Shown here in pieces: positions 31,835 through 41,684 of a DNA stretch of 64,000 bases. How positions within the stretch are numbered: position 1 is the first letter of the stretch; each line of letters begins with the position of its first letter. The notes below the pieces were generated by a model, which worked only from the letters and a program-made list of their open reading frames with translations, ran no database searches and was not told the origin of the DNA. The translations under genes and the position numbers were made by a program. This stretch comes from Adiantum capillus-veneris (taxonomy: Eukaryota; Streptophyta; Polypodiopsida; Polypodiales; Pteridaceae), in assembly GCA_014529385.2 (NCBI GenBank), contig CM043963.1, positions 68,535,912 to 68,599,911 of the forward strand, in the 5' to 3' direction.

Positions 31835-32309
31835 TTGAAGAAGCCAAAACCTACTGTTGGTCTGGTTGCAGATATAATTGGCTTACATCCTACAGATGCA
31901 TCTCATGAGTTATGCCGTTCTTGGGGAAAAGTTAACAACACCAAAGCTCTTTTTATCTTTGATCCAGGAGCATCAAAGAATCTTCTTTCTCAAGACTTTG
32001 CCAAGCGTCTGGACATTGATTACACTACCCACGGATTTATTGATGCTCAGTTAGCTACTGGAGATTTGACACCTGCCACTTCACTTCTTGGTGCTTTATT
32101 GTTTACCTCTTCAAATTCAAGGATATTCTGGATCAGTCAACTTTCTCATCTTGAAGCTACCAGCTTCTGATGTTCTACTTGGCATGACTTGGTTTTACAT
32201 AACCGGAGCTATATTGGATGCAAGAAACAAAAAGATATCTTTATCTCATCACAGAAAGCAGCTTACATTGGATGTTAAGCTGAAAGATGAATCCTCCTCA
32301 GATTCTTAA
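31835..32309 (+). pseudogene. Element F protease region
   Basis: The frame 31835-32167 carries KPTVGLVADIIGLHPTDASH and LFIFDPGASKNLLSQDFAKR, where DPGA stands in place of the aspartic protease D(T/S)GA. A frameshift leads to 32088-32306: SDVLLGMTWFYITGAILDAR and KQLTLDVKLKDESSS, then a stop. After this point no RT is found. Confidence 0.72.
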
Positions 32310-32812
32310 CCTCTGCCTCAACCTTATTTTCCCTTGTAAATGCTCCATCACATTTATTTTTCTCTATTATAATTTTGATTTCTAACTTCTCTTTGTAATC
32401 ATGCAGGGAAATATAATCAAAGCATATACTTAATCTTGCAACCCACATTCTTGCAACCGTTATCATGCAACTAAATGTTATGACACTCTTTTTCTTTAAG
32501 GAAATCTATACTCTCACTCCTCTTTCTCACCGTGCGCGGTGTGCTTCTACAAGAAATCTCTGCCTTCTTTCTCCCAGCGTGCACGCTGTATTCTGATCTC
32601 TCGTGGTGTGCTGTCCTCTCCTTCTCTCTGTCACCATGCGCGGTGTGCTTCTCTAAAGACTTCTGCTCTCTACCTTCTCTTTCTCACCGTGCACGTGCTT
32701 CTCTCTCAGCATGTGTGCTGTGTTTTGACTTCTCACTTCCCTTTCTCACCGTGCGCGGTGTGAACGTCCTCTGCGATAACTCTGTTTATAACAGTCGAGG
32801 TCAACTGTTTAT
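32310..32812. repeat. Non-coding region with repeated GC palindromes
   Basis: At 32528-32763 a motif CACCGTGCGCGGTGTGCTTC recurs about four times in perfect or altered form (near 32529, 32633, 32687 and 32748) in a CT-rich background of TTCTCTTTCTC type. CACCG and CGGTG can pair around a four-base loop. It occupies the place where pol would be in a full-length relative. Confidence 0.75.
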
Positions 32813-32824
32813 AAGTCGGGGGGA
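32813..32824 (+). promoter_or_regulatory. Element F polypurine tract
   Basis: AAGTCGGGGGGA lies directly before the 3' LTR start TGGCGCAAAATT. Confidence 0.65.
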
Positions 32825-33414
32825 TGGCGCAAAATTAGGGTTTTTTTTGTAACCCTCTTTGCATCTGAAAAGTAAAAATAGAAGTGCCAGCACACAAAGG
32901 AAGATGGCTCGAGACCTTGAGAGACTGATGTGTCTCAAGAAGAACATGCATTGCATATTATGTGTATCTATGTTTGTGTTTGCATCCAGGGACGCATGGA
33001 CATGTCTGTTAGTGAGCATACTGAATTGTATGTTGTTGCAGGATGAGTCCAACACTTCATGTGTTGAGAGGTCTCACGAAAGAAGGCCAATGATCTTTCT
33101 AGATGTACATCAAAATCCAATGATTGATGGAGATTTGGAATCCTCATGCAAAGAGCTTTCACCTGATATAATATGTGGGATAGTCACATTCTCTCTCTAG
33201 AAAAGTGTTGAAAACAGTCTCTCTAGAACTGGAAAATGACGATTACTCGCTCTCTAGATTTAGAAGCAGCAGTACCACTCTCTAGCTTTCAGAAGCAGAA
33301 ACGCTTGTATGAGCTACTGTAAAACAAAATCGTAATTTCTCAGTTAATAAGTCACTTTGACTTTTTAAGCAAGAAAAGCAGAACTATCAACAGAGCAATT
33401 GAAGACCAATAAAG
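32825..33414 (+). repeat. Element F 3' LTR, truncated
   Basis: Aligns with the first half of the 5' LTR (shared AGAACATGCATTGCATATTA) with an extra block of about 110 bases containing CTCTCTAG motifs at 33190-33300 that the 5' LTR lacks. It is cut at 33414 by element G. Confidence 0.8.
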
Positions 33415-33822
33415 TGTCAAAGTGAGCAGTGGAAGATGGAGAGAGAAAAAGACAATGGCGATAGAACACAAGAGACAGGGGGAAAAGGCTGGCAAGCTCC
33501 AATAACTCCAGATGGCATAGACTCCTATGTAAAAGATGTGTGAGAGAACCCCCCCCCCCATATATAGGAGAATAGGGGGGAGGTCGGGCATGGCCTAGAA
33601 AAACCCACGACCCATCATAAATGTCAAACCCTCACGTGGATGTGTGTAAATGACCTAAATAGGTCTATATACGATCAAAGTGTTGTGCAAGCACTAAGTG
33701 TGCCGGAAGATCCCTATCCAGCAGGTGTACGGGTGGCCAACCCACAACCAAGAGCCATTGCACATGAAATATATGAAGCCTGTAGGCAAGGTGCGCAACA
33801 ATTGGAGATGAAAAATCTAACA
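33415..33822 (-). repeat. Element G 3' LTR
   Basis: 408 bases bounded by TG and CA, containing a poly-C run and TATATA at 33550-33566. The adjacent CCCCCCTC at 33823-33830 is the polypurine tract (GAGGGGGG) on the minus strand. Confidence 0.72.
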
Positions 33823-33830
33823 CCCCCCTC

Positions 33831-34259
33831 AACAACAGATGCGGAGTAGCTGAGGAAGAAGATGCAACACGCCTAGCAAATCTGGAGTGTGAAAAGAAGA
33901 AGCGTCAGCCAACAAAATGACAAACCGTCCAACACCATTGTGATGATGATCAAAGCTAGGTTAGGCTGATCAAGTCGCACAAGGAAGCTGATGGAGAGGC
34001 CAACACGGAGCAAGTCGTTGAAGAAAAAATGTAAAATGGAAAGATGGAAAATGAGCGGGGATCTCATCAGTGAAGGTCAGCAGGAGAGAGAGGCGGAAGA
34101 GGACCCCCCTTGAAGCAAAGCACTTTGACACAAAGGAGTAGGCTGCCAAGGTGGTAAGCCGGCGAACTCCAAGCCTAAATGATCTCTATCATAGGAGGGA
34201 AGAAGAGGATAGGGTGAACTAGAGGGAGATGCCATCGGCCTGTGAAGGGCTGGAGATGG
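33831..34259. other. Element G internal, no gene seen
   Basis: Region where copia pol would lie; only short frames without known motifs. It is presumably a deletion joint between gag and the polypurine tract. Confidence 0.5.
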
Positions 34260-35196
34260 CGATGACAATCGTCTGACGAGCTGTCCCTTCCTCAGAATCT
34301 GAATCCTTCTTGCGATCTCGCCGTCTTTTATAACATTTGGCTGCGTAATGACCTTTCATTCCCCAGTAGATACAAGTAATATCAGGCCTATTAGGTCAAA
34401 AACCAAGTCCCGACTGTCCTGATGAAGCACCACCACCCCTATTGGATGTAGAAACCAATGCAATGTGACTTGCAGAAGCTTCTGAGGTGGTTCTCTCCTA
34501 ACTACGCAAAGCTATCTGCTACACAACAGGTAAGAGCTCCTCCCAAGTGATAGGGTAGGGTGCGGAGAGGTTGTAAGTGACTGGAACAAGGAATCGTAAG
34601 CGTCGGGAAGTTTGAGCAGCAATCAAGTTGCCATGCCCTCTGAAGAGATCTGATGACCGCAAGCTGCTAGTTCATCTCGGAGTAGAAGCATGCGGGATAT
34701 GAAATCCTAAAGAGACGGGAATAAAGAGAATTGTAAGTCCATCAGAGTCTTCTCCAGATCAAGGATCCTTTCGGGTGTCTTCGCCTCGTACATGTTCCAG
34801 AGAAAACCCCATACCGCATGTGCAGAGGTGTGAGAACGTAAAGACGTCAACAATTGTCCGCACAGTTGATGAGTATAAAAGAGTAAACCCTGCGATGGTT
34901 CAGATGCCACTAATCCACCATAGCCTGTGTAACCACAGAGGAAGTACCTGATCCGCCAGAAGCAGTACCATGAGAATAAGTTGTAGGGGCAGTAGAAGAG
35001 CCAGCACATATACCAACGGAAGTAGTGGTAATTGATGATGTCGATGTAGAAGCCACAGATGCGGGAGCAAGGCCTAGACACACGGCATTGGTAGGATTTT
35101 TGAGCCAATCCCAAAGGTCAAATTGCATGAGCATCACCATGATCTTCATCTTCCAGACGATAAAGTTGAAACCGTCGAGCTTTTCGCTATGAGGAA
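34260..35196 (-). pseudogene. Element G gag (copia type), degenerate
   Basis: On the minus strand the N-terminal copia gag motif appears as KLDGFNFIVWKMKIMVMLMQ then FDLWDWLKN (about 35185-35090). The frame shifts into SHTSAHAVWGFLWNMYEAKT and PERILDLEKTLMDLQF (about 34830-34720), the conserved gag helix region of Ty1/copia. A knuckle near 34360 reads CIYWGMKGHYAAKC, with the second Cys lost. Frameshifts separate the parts. Confidence 0.7.
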
Positions 35197-35920
35197 AGAT
35201 GCATGGTTGGGTAAGTTGCCATAGCTACAGACATAAAATCAGCAAAGAAGTCCCAAGTGTAGAACCAGAAGCAAAGGTGAGTGGAGGATCTGAATGTCTG
35301 TGTCAAAAGAAACACCAAATCACTGCGAAGAGGGTAAGTGACGGAAGAGGCAAGGGTGCTGTCCAAACCTGAAAACGCAGTGAAAGGGGGCTGAAAACTC
35401 CACGGGAAGCAGAGTTTGAGCAATCCACGCAGTGAGGGAATCACCGGATGCCGAGGTTTGAAGGTGAGGGCTGTCAATGCACCAAAACAGGCTCAAAATC
35501 AGCAAGGAAAGCATCGGTAAGATGTTGGTAGGTCATAGGATAGTTCAGCTTCCAAGCAAGAAAACCAAGGAGCAAGGAGTAGGGGCTCCGGTTGTCCAAG
35601 ATCAGCGGCAAAGGAAGGCTGAAGTGGATGAGAAAACACAGATCAAGGGCTGCCTCCTGCACAAAAAAATGCAAGGGCCAGTTGGCTGAAAAAACGCAGG
35701 TGCAGAGGAGGGGCAGCAAGATGGTGATGGGGGGTGGGAAGGAGGGCGATGACAGAGGAAGGTGCAGAGGAGGAAAGCTGTTCACAAAACGCAGGTTTGT
35801 ATGCAAAAAAACGCAGGTCCCCAAGGAGAAAACACTGGTAGAGATGGAGAAGTCCTTCGCGACGAAAACCTCGGTAGGGTCCTCCTATGTGTAGGCGATG
35901 GCAGATCCTTGGTCTAGAAG
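35197..35920. other. Element G leader, no gene recognised
   Basis: About 720 bases between gag and the primer site. Open frames on both strands match no family I know. Confidence 0.45.
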
Positions 35921-35932
35921 CTCTAATACCAT
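35921..35932 (-). promoter_or_regulatory. Element G primer binding site
   Basis: Minus strand TGGTATTAGAGC, one change from the usual initiator-Met primer site, directly abutting the LTR end TGACA. Confidence 0.75.
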
Positions 35933-35950
35933 GTCAGAGTGAGTTCAGGA

Positions 35951-37558
35951 GCCACCGCAAGTCTCTAATCTAAGAGCCTGCAAAATATCATAAGTCATTG
36001 CAAGTCTCTAATCCAAGAGCTTGCAAAAAACATAAATGTCTCCCTTCAAACAATGTCGACAAATCCGGGACCAATTTATCCCAAAATGACAGTTTCACTG
36101 CAAGAGAAAAAACTTCAACTTTGCTGGTGCCATTGGTTGTCATCCCTGCTACTTCCATCTTCATCTTCGACTTTGCTTCCCGCACCATCTTGGTGCCGCT
36201 ATTGCCATAGTTGATGCCCTAGCCTCATCATGAGCTTTATTGAAAAATGCAAAGCTAAATGCAAAAGTAACCGATGATGCAAAAACTCCTTCCTTTGAAG
36301 GTAAATCTCCCCTTTGCTCTCTCGTTGTGCCTTGGAGCGGTCTTAGCACTTTGGTTTTTATTCCAAGGCCAATTTCTAAACTTGCATGAAATTATAGGCA
36401 TACATTGCTATGTTGTGCTTGGTTGAAATTTTTAAATTTATGAGAGAGAGAGAGAGAGACAGGTTTCCTTTCTTTTTTTTTTGAAGCTTCGTTGAGCAAG
36501 GTCCTTGAAGTATTGAGGTAGATAAGCTCTTGTGGAACAAGCTTCTTGATTGGTTGCAGCTCTGTAAATGCTGGTGGGAATGTCCTCTTAGAAGAAGGTC
36601 CATGGGGGTCGATTGCATTGTGAACAATCTCTAGCTAGAGATGGCAACACACAAGGTGTTTATGTCACCAAGAGGGGCTCATGGGAAAGGCTTCTTTGGC
36701 CTATGGTGATGAAGCGTTTTAGGGCCTTTGGAGGTGGAAAGGGGATAGTGGAAGGGGATAGTGTGTGGCAGCCAGCCCTTGTGGACCTGAGAGGGCATCA
36801 AGTAGAGTTTGGCGCACTTCCTCACATCGTCCACATAGCATAAGTCAAAAATAACCTTTTGCTCACACTAAAATTAGTATACAAGGATTTGAGCACACGA
36901 CCTTGTGAGCAACACTCGATCAATAGTGCATTGGCCACTTCACCATATGCCTTTACATGGAAAGAGGCCAAGAATAGGCAAAATAAGTCAGCTTTACCAG
37001 AGATTCCCACAGACACACACAACTATCTTTGGCAATTTGATTAGGGGAGCTAATCAAGTCAAAGGCAGCAATCAGGGGCCACAACAGAGAGCTTGAAACT
37101 CACAAAAGCTTGCCAATTTCCCACTCTAATTGAAGTGATAATTGGGCTCCTAGGTGAGTGTTCTTGCTCAATGGAGAGGTGGTTCAAAGACCTACTTGCA
37201 CACACGATCAATGCTACTTAATGAATGCAATGCGAGAGATTAATTAGCAACCAATTAGAGGTAGGAGAGGTCTAATTGGTCTAGCATAGAGAGAGATTAA
37301 TGCAATGCAATAAGAACCTAACGATGATTACTAATCAAATATTAGCCTTTCCACTAGCCCAGACAGTAGTGGCTCAAAGGGGAGAACCCAAGAAGATGCT
37401 CACATCAACTAGTGAAACACTAATGTTTATTTAGGCATGCTAAACTAAGGATCTAATGAGATTAGAAGGTACTAATCTCTCTCAAGCTCTAATAGCATTT
37501 GTAGAGTTAAGATGGATAAGAGACAGGAGCATTCATGGTGATAGCATGCTAATGATAA
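35951..37558. other. Intergenic, no gene recognised
   Basis: About 1.6 kb without a supported gene. It holds a 40-bp tandem duplication at 35957-36037 (GCAAGTCTCTAATC.AAGAGC type) and a GA run at 36442-36459. Minus-strand open frames near 36188-35988 and 36349-36161 are short and unplaced. Confidence 0.5.
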
Positions 37559-38081
37559 GCTTAACAGTCTTGGGAACCTCCAAGACGAGAATCCAACACG
37601 ACACAAGAGAATTATTTAAGATACTTCACAACTTTAAAATCACAGTTCAATTTGGTCGACACGGCCCCTTTGGGTATTTCTTTTATTATATTAATGCTTG
37701 ATCAAAATACAACTCCCGCAAGTCCTCGACTCTTAGACTCTGCGTCCAGATGCTGTGAAGAGTGAGGCCCTTGGGCTCCTTTTATTCTTACAAGGGATGC
37801 CAAAAGCAAAGCCCCAAAAGCAGTTAAACTCAAAAGCAAACTCTCCCAAAAGCAACTCGTCTTCAAAAATTGCCAAAAAGCATCAGCACACATTGCAGAA
37901 ATCCGTACAGCCCTGCCACGTCAGCAGCCAACGTGAAAAGAAAAAATCCATACAATCGGCCACGTCAGACTGTCAACACGTTTTGTGGGATTCCGTACTG
38001 CTGCCACGTGTCTTGTTGTCCGTACAACCTGTCAGCCACGTGTATGTCCGGACAGTTTTTCCACGTCATCATTTTGTGACA
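37559..38081 (-). repeat. Element H 3' LTR
   Basis: Plus strand begins TTAACAGTCTTGGGAACC (first bases changed from the TGTAACAATC of the other copy) and ends CATTTTGTGACA, followed by the CCCCCGTCTTGAAAG polypurine tract complement. Confidence 0.82.
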
Positions 38082-39329
38082 TACCCCCGTCTTGAAAGAA
38101 TTGTAATCGCCTTCGATTATGCCTACAAAATCAGACATAAGCCATAAACCAATTCAATAGACACTGGCTCCAAGTACCGACGCATTAGACAACACGAATC
38201 CAGCACTTGTACAAAGATGCACTCACATCACATGACATCACATTCAGATCAAATCACATAGAAATTCATTCCAAGTCTCAGACCATGACTGCCAACAACG
38301 TATTCAGTAATTGCATCTAGATCCACCCCGAACCTCACTGATGTCGGATTAACTAATCCCATATTGCAATCATGTCTATAAGATTTTCAAGACCGAAATG
38401 CTGCAGCCATTTTGTCAATCATTCCACTCGAGCACTGTCGTGTGCAAGTAATCATTTTCAGGGATCCCAATCCATCACTAAGTTCATACTAAACAGAGTA
38501 GTCCAAACATTCAGTTCCAGCTATGTTGCCATCTCATCCCGCAGGAACTCTTGATACGTGCACAATAGTTCCATTGAATCGGTCGTGATTCAATTATCAG
38601 GTTCATTCAGGAGTTGTCACCGCTCCAAAATCATTATCTCATTCTTAATCCTGCTATTTGCTCACAAATAGTAGAATCTTCCATAAAACATTAGTTTCAT
38701 TCAAAATTCATGATACTTATCATTGTCAGGTTTATTCTGGAGCTGTCATTGCTCCGAATTTGTCATCCATTATCAACAATTTCCCCTATTGCTGCACACA
38801 TCTAGCAAGTTCTTCCAAAGAACATTAATTTTAGGTAAATCATATTTACCTTGGGAAATTCTCGTTTCAAAGTTCTTCATTCACACACTTAGTTCATACT
38901 GAACACAGTGTTTTAATCATGTAGTCATCCCAACTGTCCAAAAGCCTTGATGCACCTAGATCCCTGTGTAGCCATCTCATCCCGCAAGAACTCTTGATGC
39001 GCTCAACACAGTATCCAATCATCTTATTCATATGGGAATCTTGATACACTAAAATCATTCAACATGTGTCATCATCCATTCCTTCAAATTCATCATTCTT
39101 ATCTTGAATCGGCAAATCCATTCTTGAGCTTCTGTCGCTCCTGATCTCACCATCTCATCCTCGATTTCACCTATAAAACAGGCAAGGAGATAGCTCAACT
39201 CGTTGCAAAAGAGTGGATGTCCAGCTCCATACTTCTCAATCCATACAAATGTGAGTTCCTCGCTCTTATTTCCGGTTCTTTGTGTTTCGCCTTCTTTAAG
39301 CTCTGAAACGAAACGTTTCAGAAATCTCG
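38082..39329. other. Element H internal non-coding region
   Basis: 3' region typical of the family; 38305-38420 resembles the minus complement of B's 3' region (38372 area shares CATGTCTATA and CCGAAATGCTGCAG-type words with 15560-15600). Two loosely repeated blocks (GCAGGAACTCTTGATACG near 38541 and GCAAGAACTCTTGATGCG near 38986) indicate an old internal duplication. Confidence 0.55.
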
Positions 39330-39362
39330 AAACCTCGAAATGCACGAAACCGCGAAACGTTT
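39298..39362. repeat. Cluster of CGAAACGTTTC motifs
   Basis: GAAACGAAACGTTTCAGAAA and several further CGAAA words, closing with GCGAAACGTTTCATG. GAAACGTTTC is a perfect palindrome, present twice in 65 bases. It lies at the 3' edge of element H's gag fragment. Confidence 0.7.
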
Positions 39363-39744
39363 CATGTCACACTGATCAGTATCTTTTTCAATGTCCTTTC
39401 CAGTATCTGGTTCATCTTCTCGTCGACAGTTTTGTTCCAGCTCTTCCTGTGAGTAAAGCTTCTGTTTTTCTGTACTCGTCTGTCCTTTCAGCTTCCCACC
39501 CCGTCTTGAGAGGAGACTCAATGGCCTCACGCCATCTCGAGTGAATCTCATCAATCGGGTAATTCTTCAAGTGTTTCGCAAATCTCGGGTTTCTAGGGTA
39601 CTTGATCAATCTTTTCACACATGTGCTCTGACAAACTTCTCTGTCGAAAAATTTACCCAAATCTTCATTCTTTTCTTGAGTTCCCATGTCTTTGCCTTTC
39701 CGTTGAGAGGTGTTATCTCTGTCAGATTCTCCACAATAACCCAT
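39363..39744 (-). pseudogene. Element H gag N-terminal fragment
   Basis: The minus-strand frame 39744-39412 includes CVKRLIKYPRNPRFAKHLKN, YPIDEIHSRWREAIESPL and TDEYRKTEALLTGRAG. Layout matches the N-terminal gag module of element C (LNFSKDPKMAKYMNQTSLEE then W.. and YTEKELENVVDARIAQL), so it is a divergent homologue. The capsid and knuckle regions are missing. Confidence 0.6.
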
Positions 39745-39955
39745 GTGTAATCTGGGATTCTTTATAGCTTATGTTCTGTAAGACAGAGCCATGAAGACAG
39801 GAGCGCGCCCGATGTGCAATGAAGTAAGGGTGGCAGTGCCTAATAAGTCCGGGATTAGGACACAAAGATTCTTTAACATCAAATTCCAAAGTGCCCAAGT
39901 AACCTGTTTGCTCTTTGATAGGACTGGTATGCTTTGAGAAGAGCACACGCATGAT

Positions 39956-39967
39956 GCTTTGATACCA
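39956..39967 (-). promoter_or_regulatory. Element H primer binding site
   Basis: Minus strand TGGTATCAAAGC, the same variant as in element B, one base from the LTR. Confidence 0.85.
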
Positions 39968-39968
39968 T

Positions 39969-40158
39969 TGTAACAATCTTGGGAACCTCCTAGACGAGAA
40001 TCCGACATGACACAATAGAATCAATTAAGATTCACAACTTTAAAATCACAGTTCAATTTTGTCAACACGGCCCCTTTCGGTATTTCTTTTATATTAATGC
40101 TTCATCAAAATACAACTCCTGCGAGTCCTCGGCTCTCAGACTCTGCGTCCAGATTTGC
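39969..40158 (-). repeat. Element H 5' LTR, truncated
   Basis: Starts TGTAACAATCTTGGGAACC on the plus strand and matches the 3' LTR to about GACTCTGCGTCCAGAT at 40157, then is lost. Confidence 0.82.
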
Positions 40159-40560
40159 GCTTCTTTTATTCTCCTACCGAACTAACGGTAAAACCCCTTC
40201 GCGATGCTTAATGTCACCCATCATATGACGCATCAAAGTTTTCCGTTCCTGATGGCTTTTTAATAATTCCAGTAGATCTACAGTTCCTACCTTACGGTTC
40301 AAGTGCACATCTTTAAATATCCTAATTTCAATAAAAAGAAATTACTCGAGAAAACAAGAAAATAAGAAAATAAGAAAATAAGAAAATAGTCCATTTAGCA
40401 ACAACCAGCAACATATTTAGTAACCACATCTAGATCCATTCTAGACCTCATTGATGTCGGGTTAACTAATCCCATATTGCGGTCATGTCTATAGAGATTT
40501 TTTTTCGACACAAGCACTGTCGTGTGCAAGCAGTCATTCGCCTCAAGCACTGTCGCGTGC
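40159..40560. other. Unassigned sequence with gypsy 3'-region fragment
   Basis: No gene. AAAATAAG repeats at 40345-40388, then 40412-40500 resembles element H at 38300-38395 (CTAATCCCATATTG). AAGCACTGTCG.GTGCA occurs twice at 40514-40562. Confidence 0.55.
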
Positions 40561-41650
40561 AGGCCCAAATCAATCAGCTTCTGGACACGAAGAAGCCGTC
40601 GGAAAAGCAAAATGGGAACTAATTTCCCCGGTTACTTGGGTCAAAAATCCACTTTCGAAATGCCAAAAAGCAAAAGAAGCGTGTACGCTTCGAAGGATTG
40701 CCCAGTTCGTCCTCATCTTTTGACAGCTCAGACACCTCATCTTCTGCTGACTCGAGTGATGAGGACAGGAAGGGCAAGAAACGACAGAAAGATCATATTT
40801 TTTATGCAAAAAGAAAGCACTTTTATAGAGCCAATCAATATAATTTCCTCGACGACAAGGGCAAAAAGCCCAAATAATTCAAAGAGGGAGGACACGCAGT
40901 AAAGTTTGAACACTTTTCAGGGTTTCGAGATGCTCCCAAGGCTTTAGCCTTTGTCCAACAGCTTGACATAGCATTTTTGGAGGCCGCTATACAGAGCACT
41001 CCAAGATCAGGCGGGCGGCATCCTTTTTGAAAGGCAATGCACGAACATGGTGGTCCACTCTGTTGTTAAGGAAACAAGCCCCGACAAAATGGTTGAAATT
41101 TAAGAAACTCTTTATTTCTTCATGGCTCACACAAGAATATGAACGACGTGATTATTGACTGGAACCATGTTCGGATGGTCAAGACAGAATCTTTGGATTC
41201 TTACTGTGAAAGATTCCAAGAAATTTTTCTATTTGTTTCATCTTTTAAGAAGATCAGTTTTAAGGAGCAGATTGAACGATTTTATTGTGGACTTCCCAAA
41301 GAAATTCGAGACTACTGTCTCGAAAGGAAGTCCGAGTCTATACAATAGTTGATGGGACATGCAAAGCGGGGATTTGCTATACATTCGGGTAACTTGACTG
41401 ACCCATCAGATGAACCTTCAACAAGTCATAGCAAAAACAATCGACGAAGAGATAGACGACCGTCACTAACAAAAGACCAAAGAGATGAATATTTCAAAGC
41501 AGGAAAGTGTTTTGAATGTGGAGAACAAAGACATATCGCTACACGGTGCCCCAAAAAGGCACAAGAATCAGGATGACTGGCAAATTGAAAGGACAGCAGG
41601 ACGAGGCGATACTCGTTTCAGAACAGATTTTTTATGAACTAGCATTATTT
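40561..41650 (+). mobile_element. Element I: gypsy gag with internal deletion to chromodomain
   Basis: A gag copy of the A/B/C family in plus orientation: Lys-rich and Ser/Asp linker (40600-40860), capsid-like domain (40890-41370) and an intact-looking knuckle CFECGEQRHIATRC (about 41512-41553). A stop follows AQESG at 41574. Directly after, 41600-41632 reads DEAILVSEQIF-like sequence, matching the start of the chromodomain (EEILVLEQIL) of B. Protease, RT, RNase H and integrase are thus deleted. Frameshifts and a stop at 40876 also break gag. No LTRs were found. Confidence 0.75.
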
Positions 41651-41684
41651 AGCCTTATGAATTTATGAAATAAGACTTTGTGAT

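Larger units (their letters stand above)
29420..33414 (+). mobile_element. Element F: gypsy-type LTR element with gag and protease only
   Basis: 5' LTR 29420-30431, primer site 30433-30444, gag and protease 30490-32309, polypurine tract 32813-32824 and a 3' LTR from 32825 that is cut at 33414 by copia element G. Both LTR starts match (TGTTGCAAAATTAGGG and TGGCGCAAAATTAGGG). No RT or integrase is present between protease and the 3' LTR; instead there are about 500 bases of non-coding sequence with palindromic repeats. It would depend on enzymes of another element. Confidence 0.82.
33415..35950 (-). mobile_element. Element G: Ty1/copia-type remnant, minus strand
   Basis: 3' LTR 33415-33822 (TGTCAAAG...AATCTAACA on the plus strand), polypurine tract beside it, a copia-like gag on the minus strand and a primer site TGGTATTAGAGC at 35921-35932 next to an LTR start TGTCAGAGTGAG at 35933. 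The right LTR diverges after about 18 bases, so the 5' LTR is largely lost. No integrase or RT is found. Insertion truncated F's 3' LTR. Confidence 0.72.
37559..40158 (-). mobile_element. Element H: minus-strand gypsy mini-element
   Basis: 3' LTR 37559-38081 and a truncated 5' LTR 39969-40158 share CTTGGGAACCTCC and CGGCCCCTTT. Primer site 39956-39967 (TGGTATCAAAGC on the minus strand) and polypurine tract 38082-38097 are in place. Between them are 1.9 kb with only an N-terminal gag fragment. The leader resembles element E's. No pol is present, so it is non-autonomous or a deletion copy. Confidence 0.8.

Noticed and set aside
32532-32852. 106-codon Cys/Ser/Leu-rich ORF
   Set aside because: It translates the palindromic CT-rich repeat block of element F; cysteines come from TGTGCT repeats.
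35474-35824. 116-codon minus-strand ORF in element G leader
   Set aside because: Hydrophobic, Pro-rich composition from A/G-rich DNA on the other strand; no copia gag motif and no homologue recognised.
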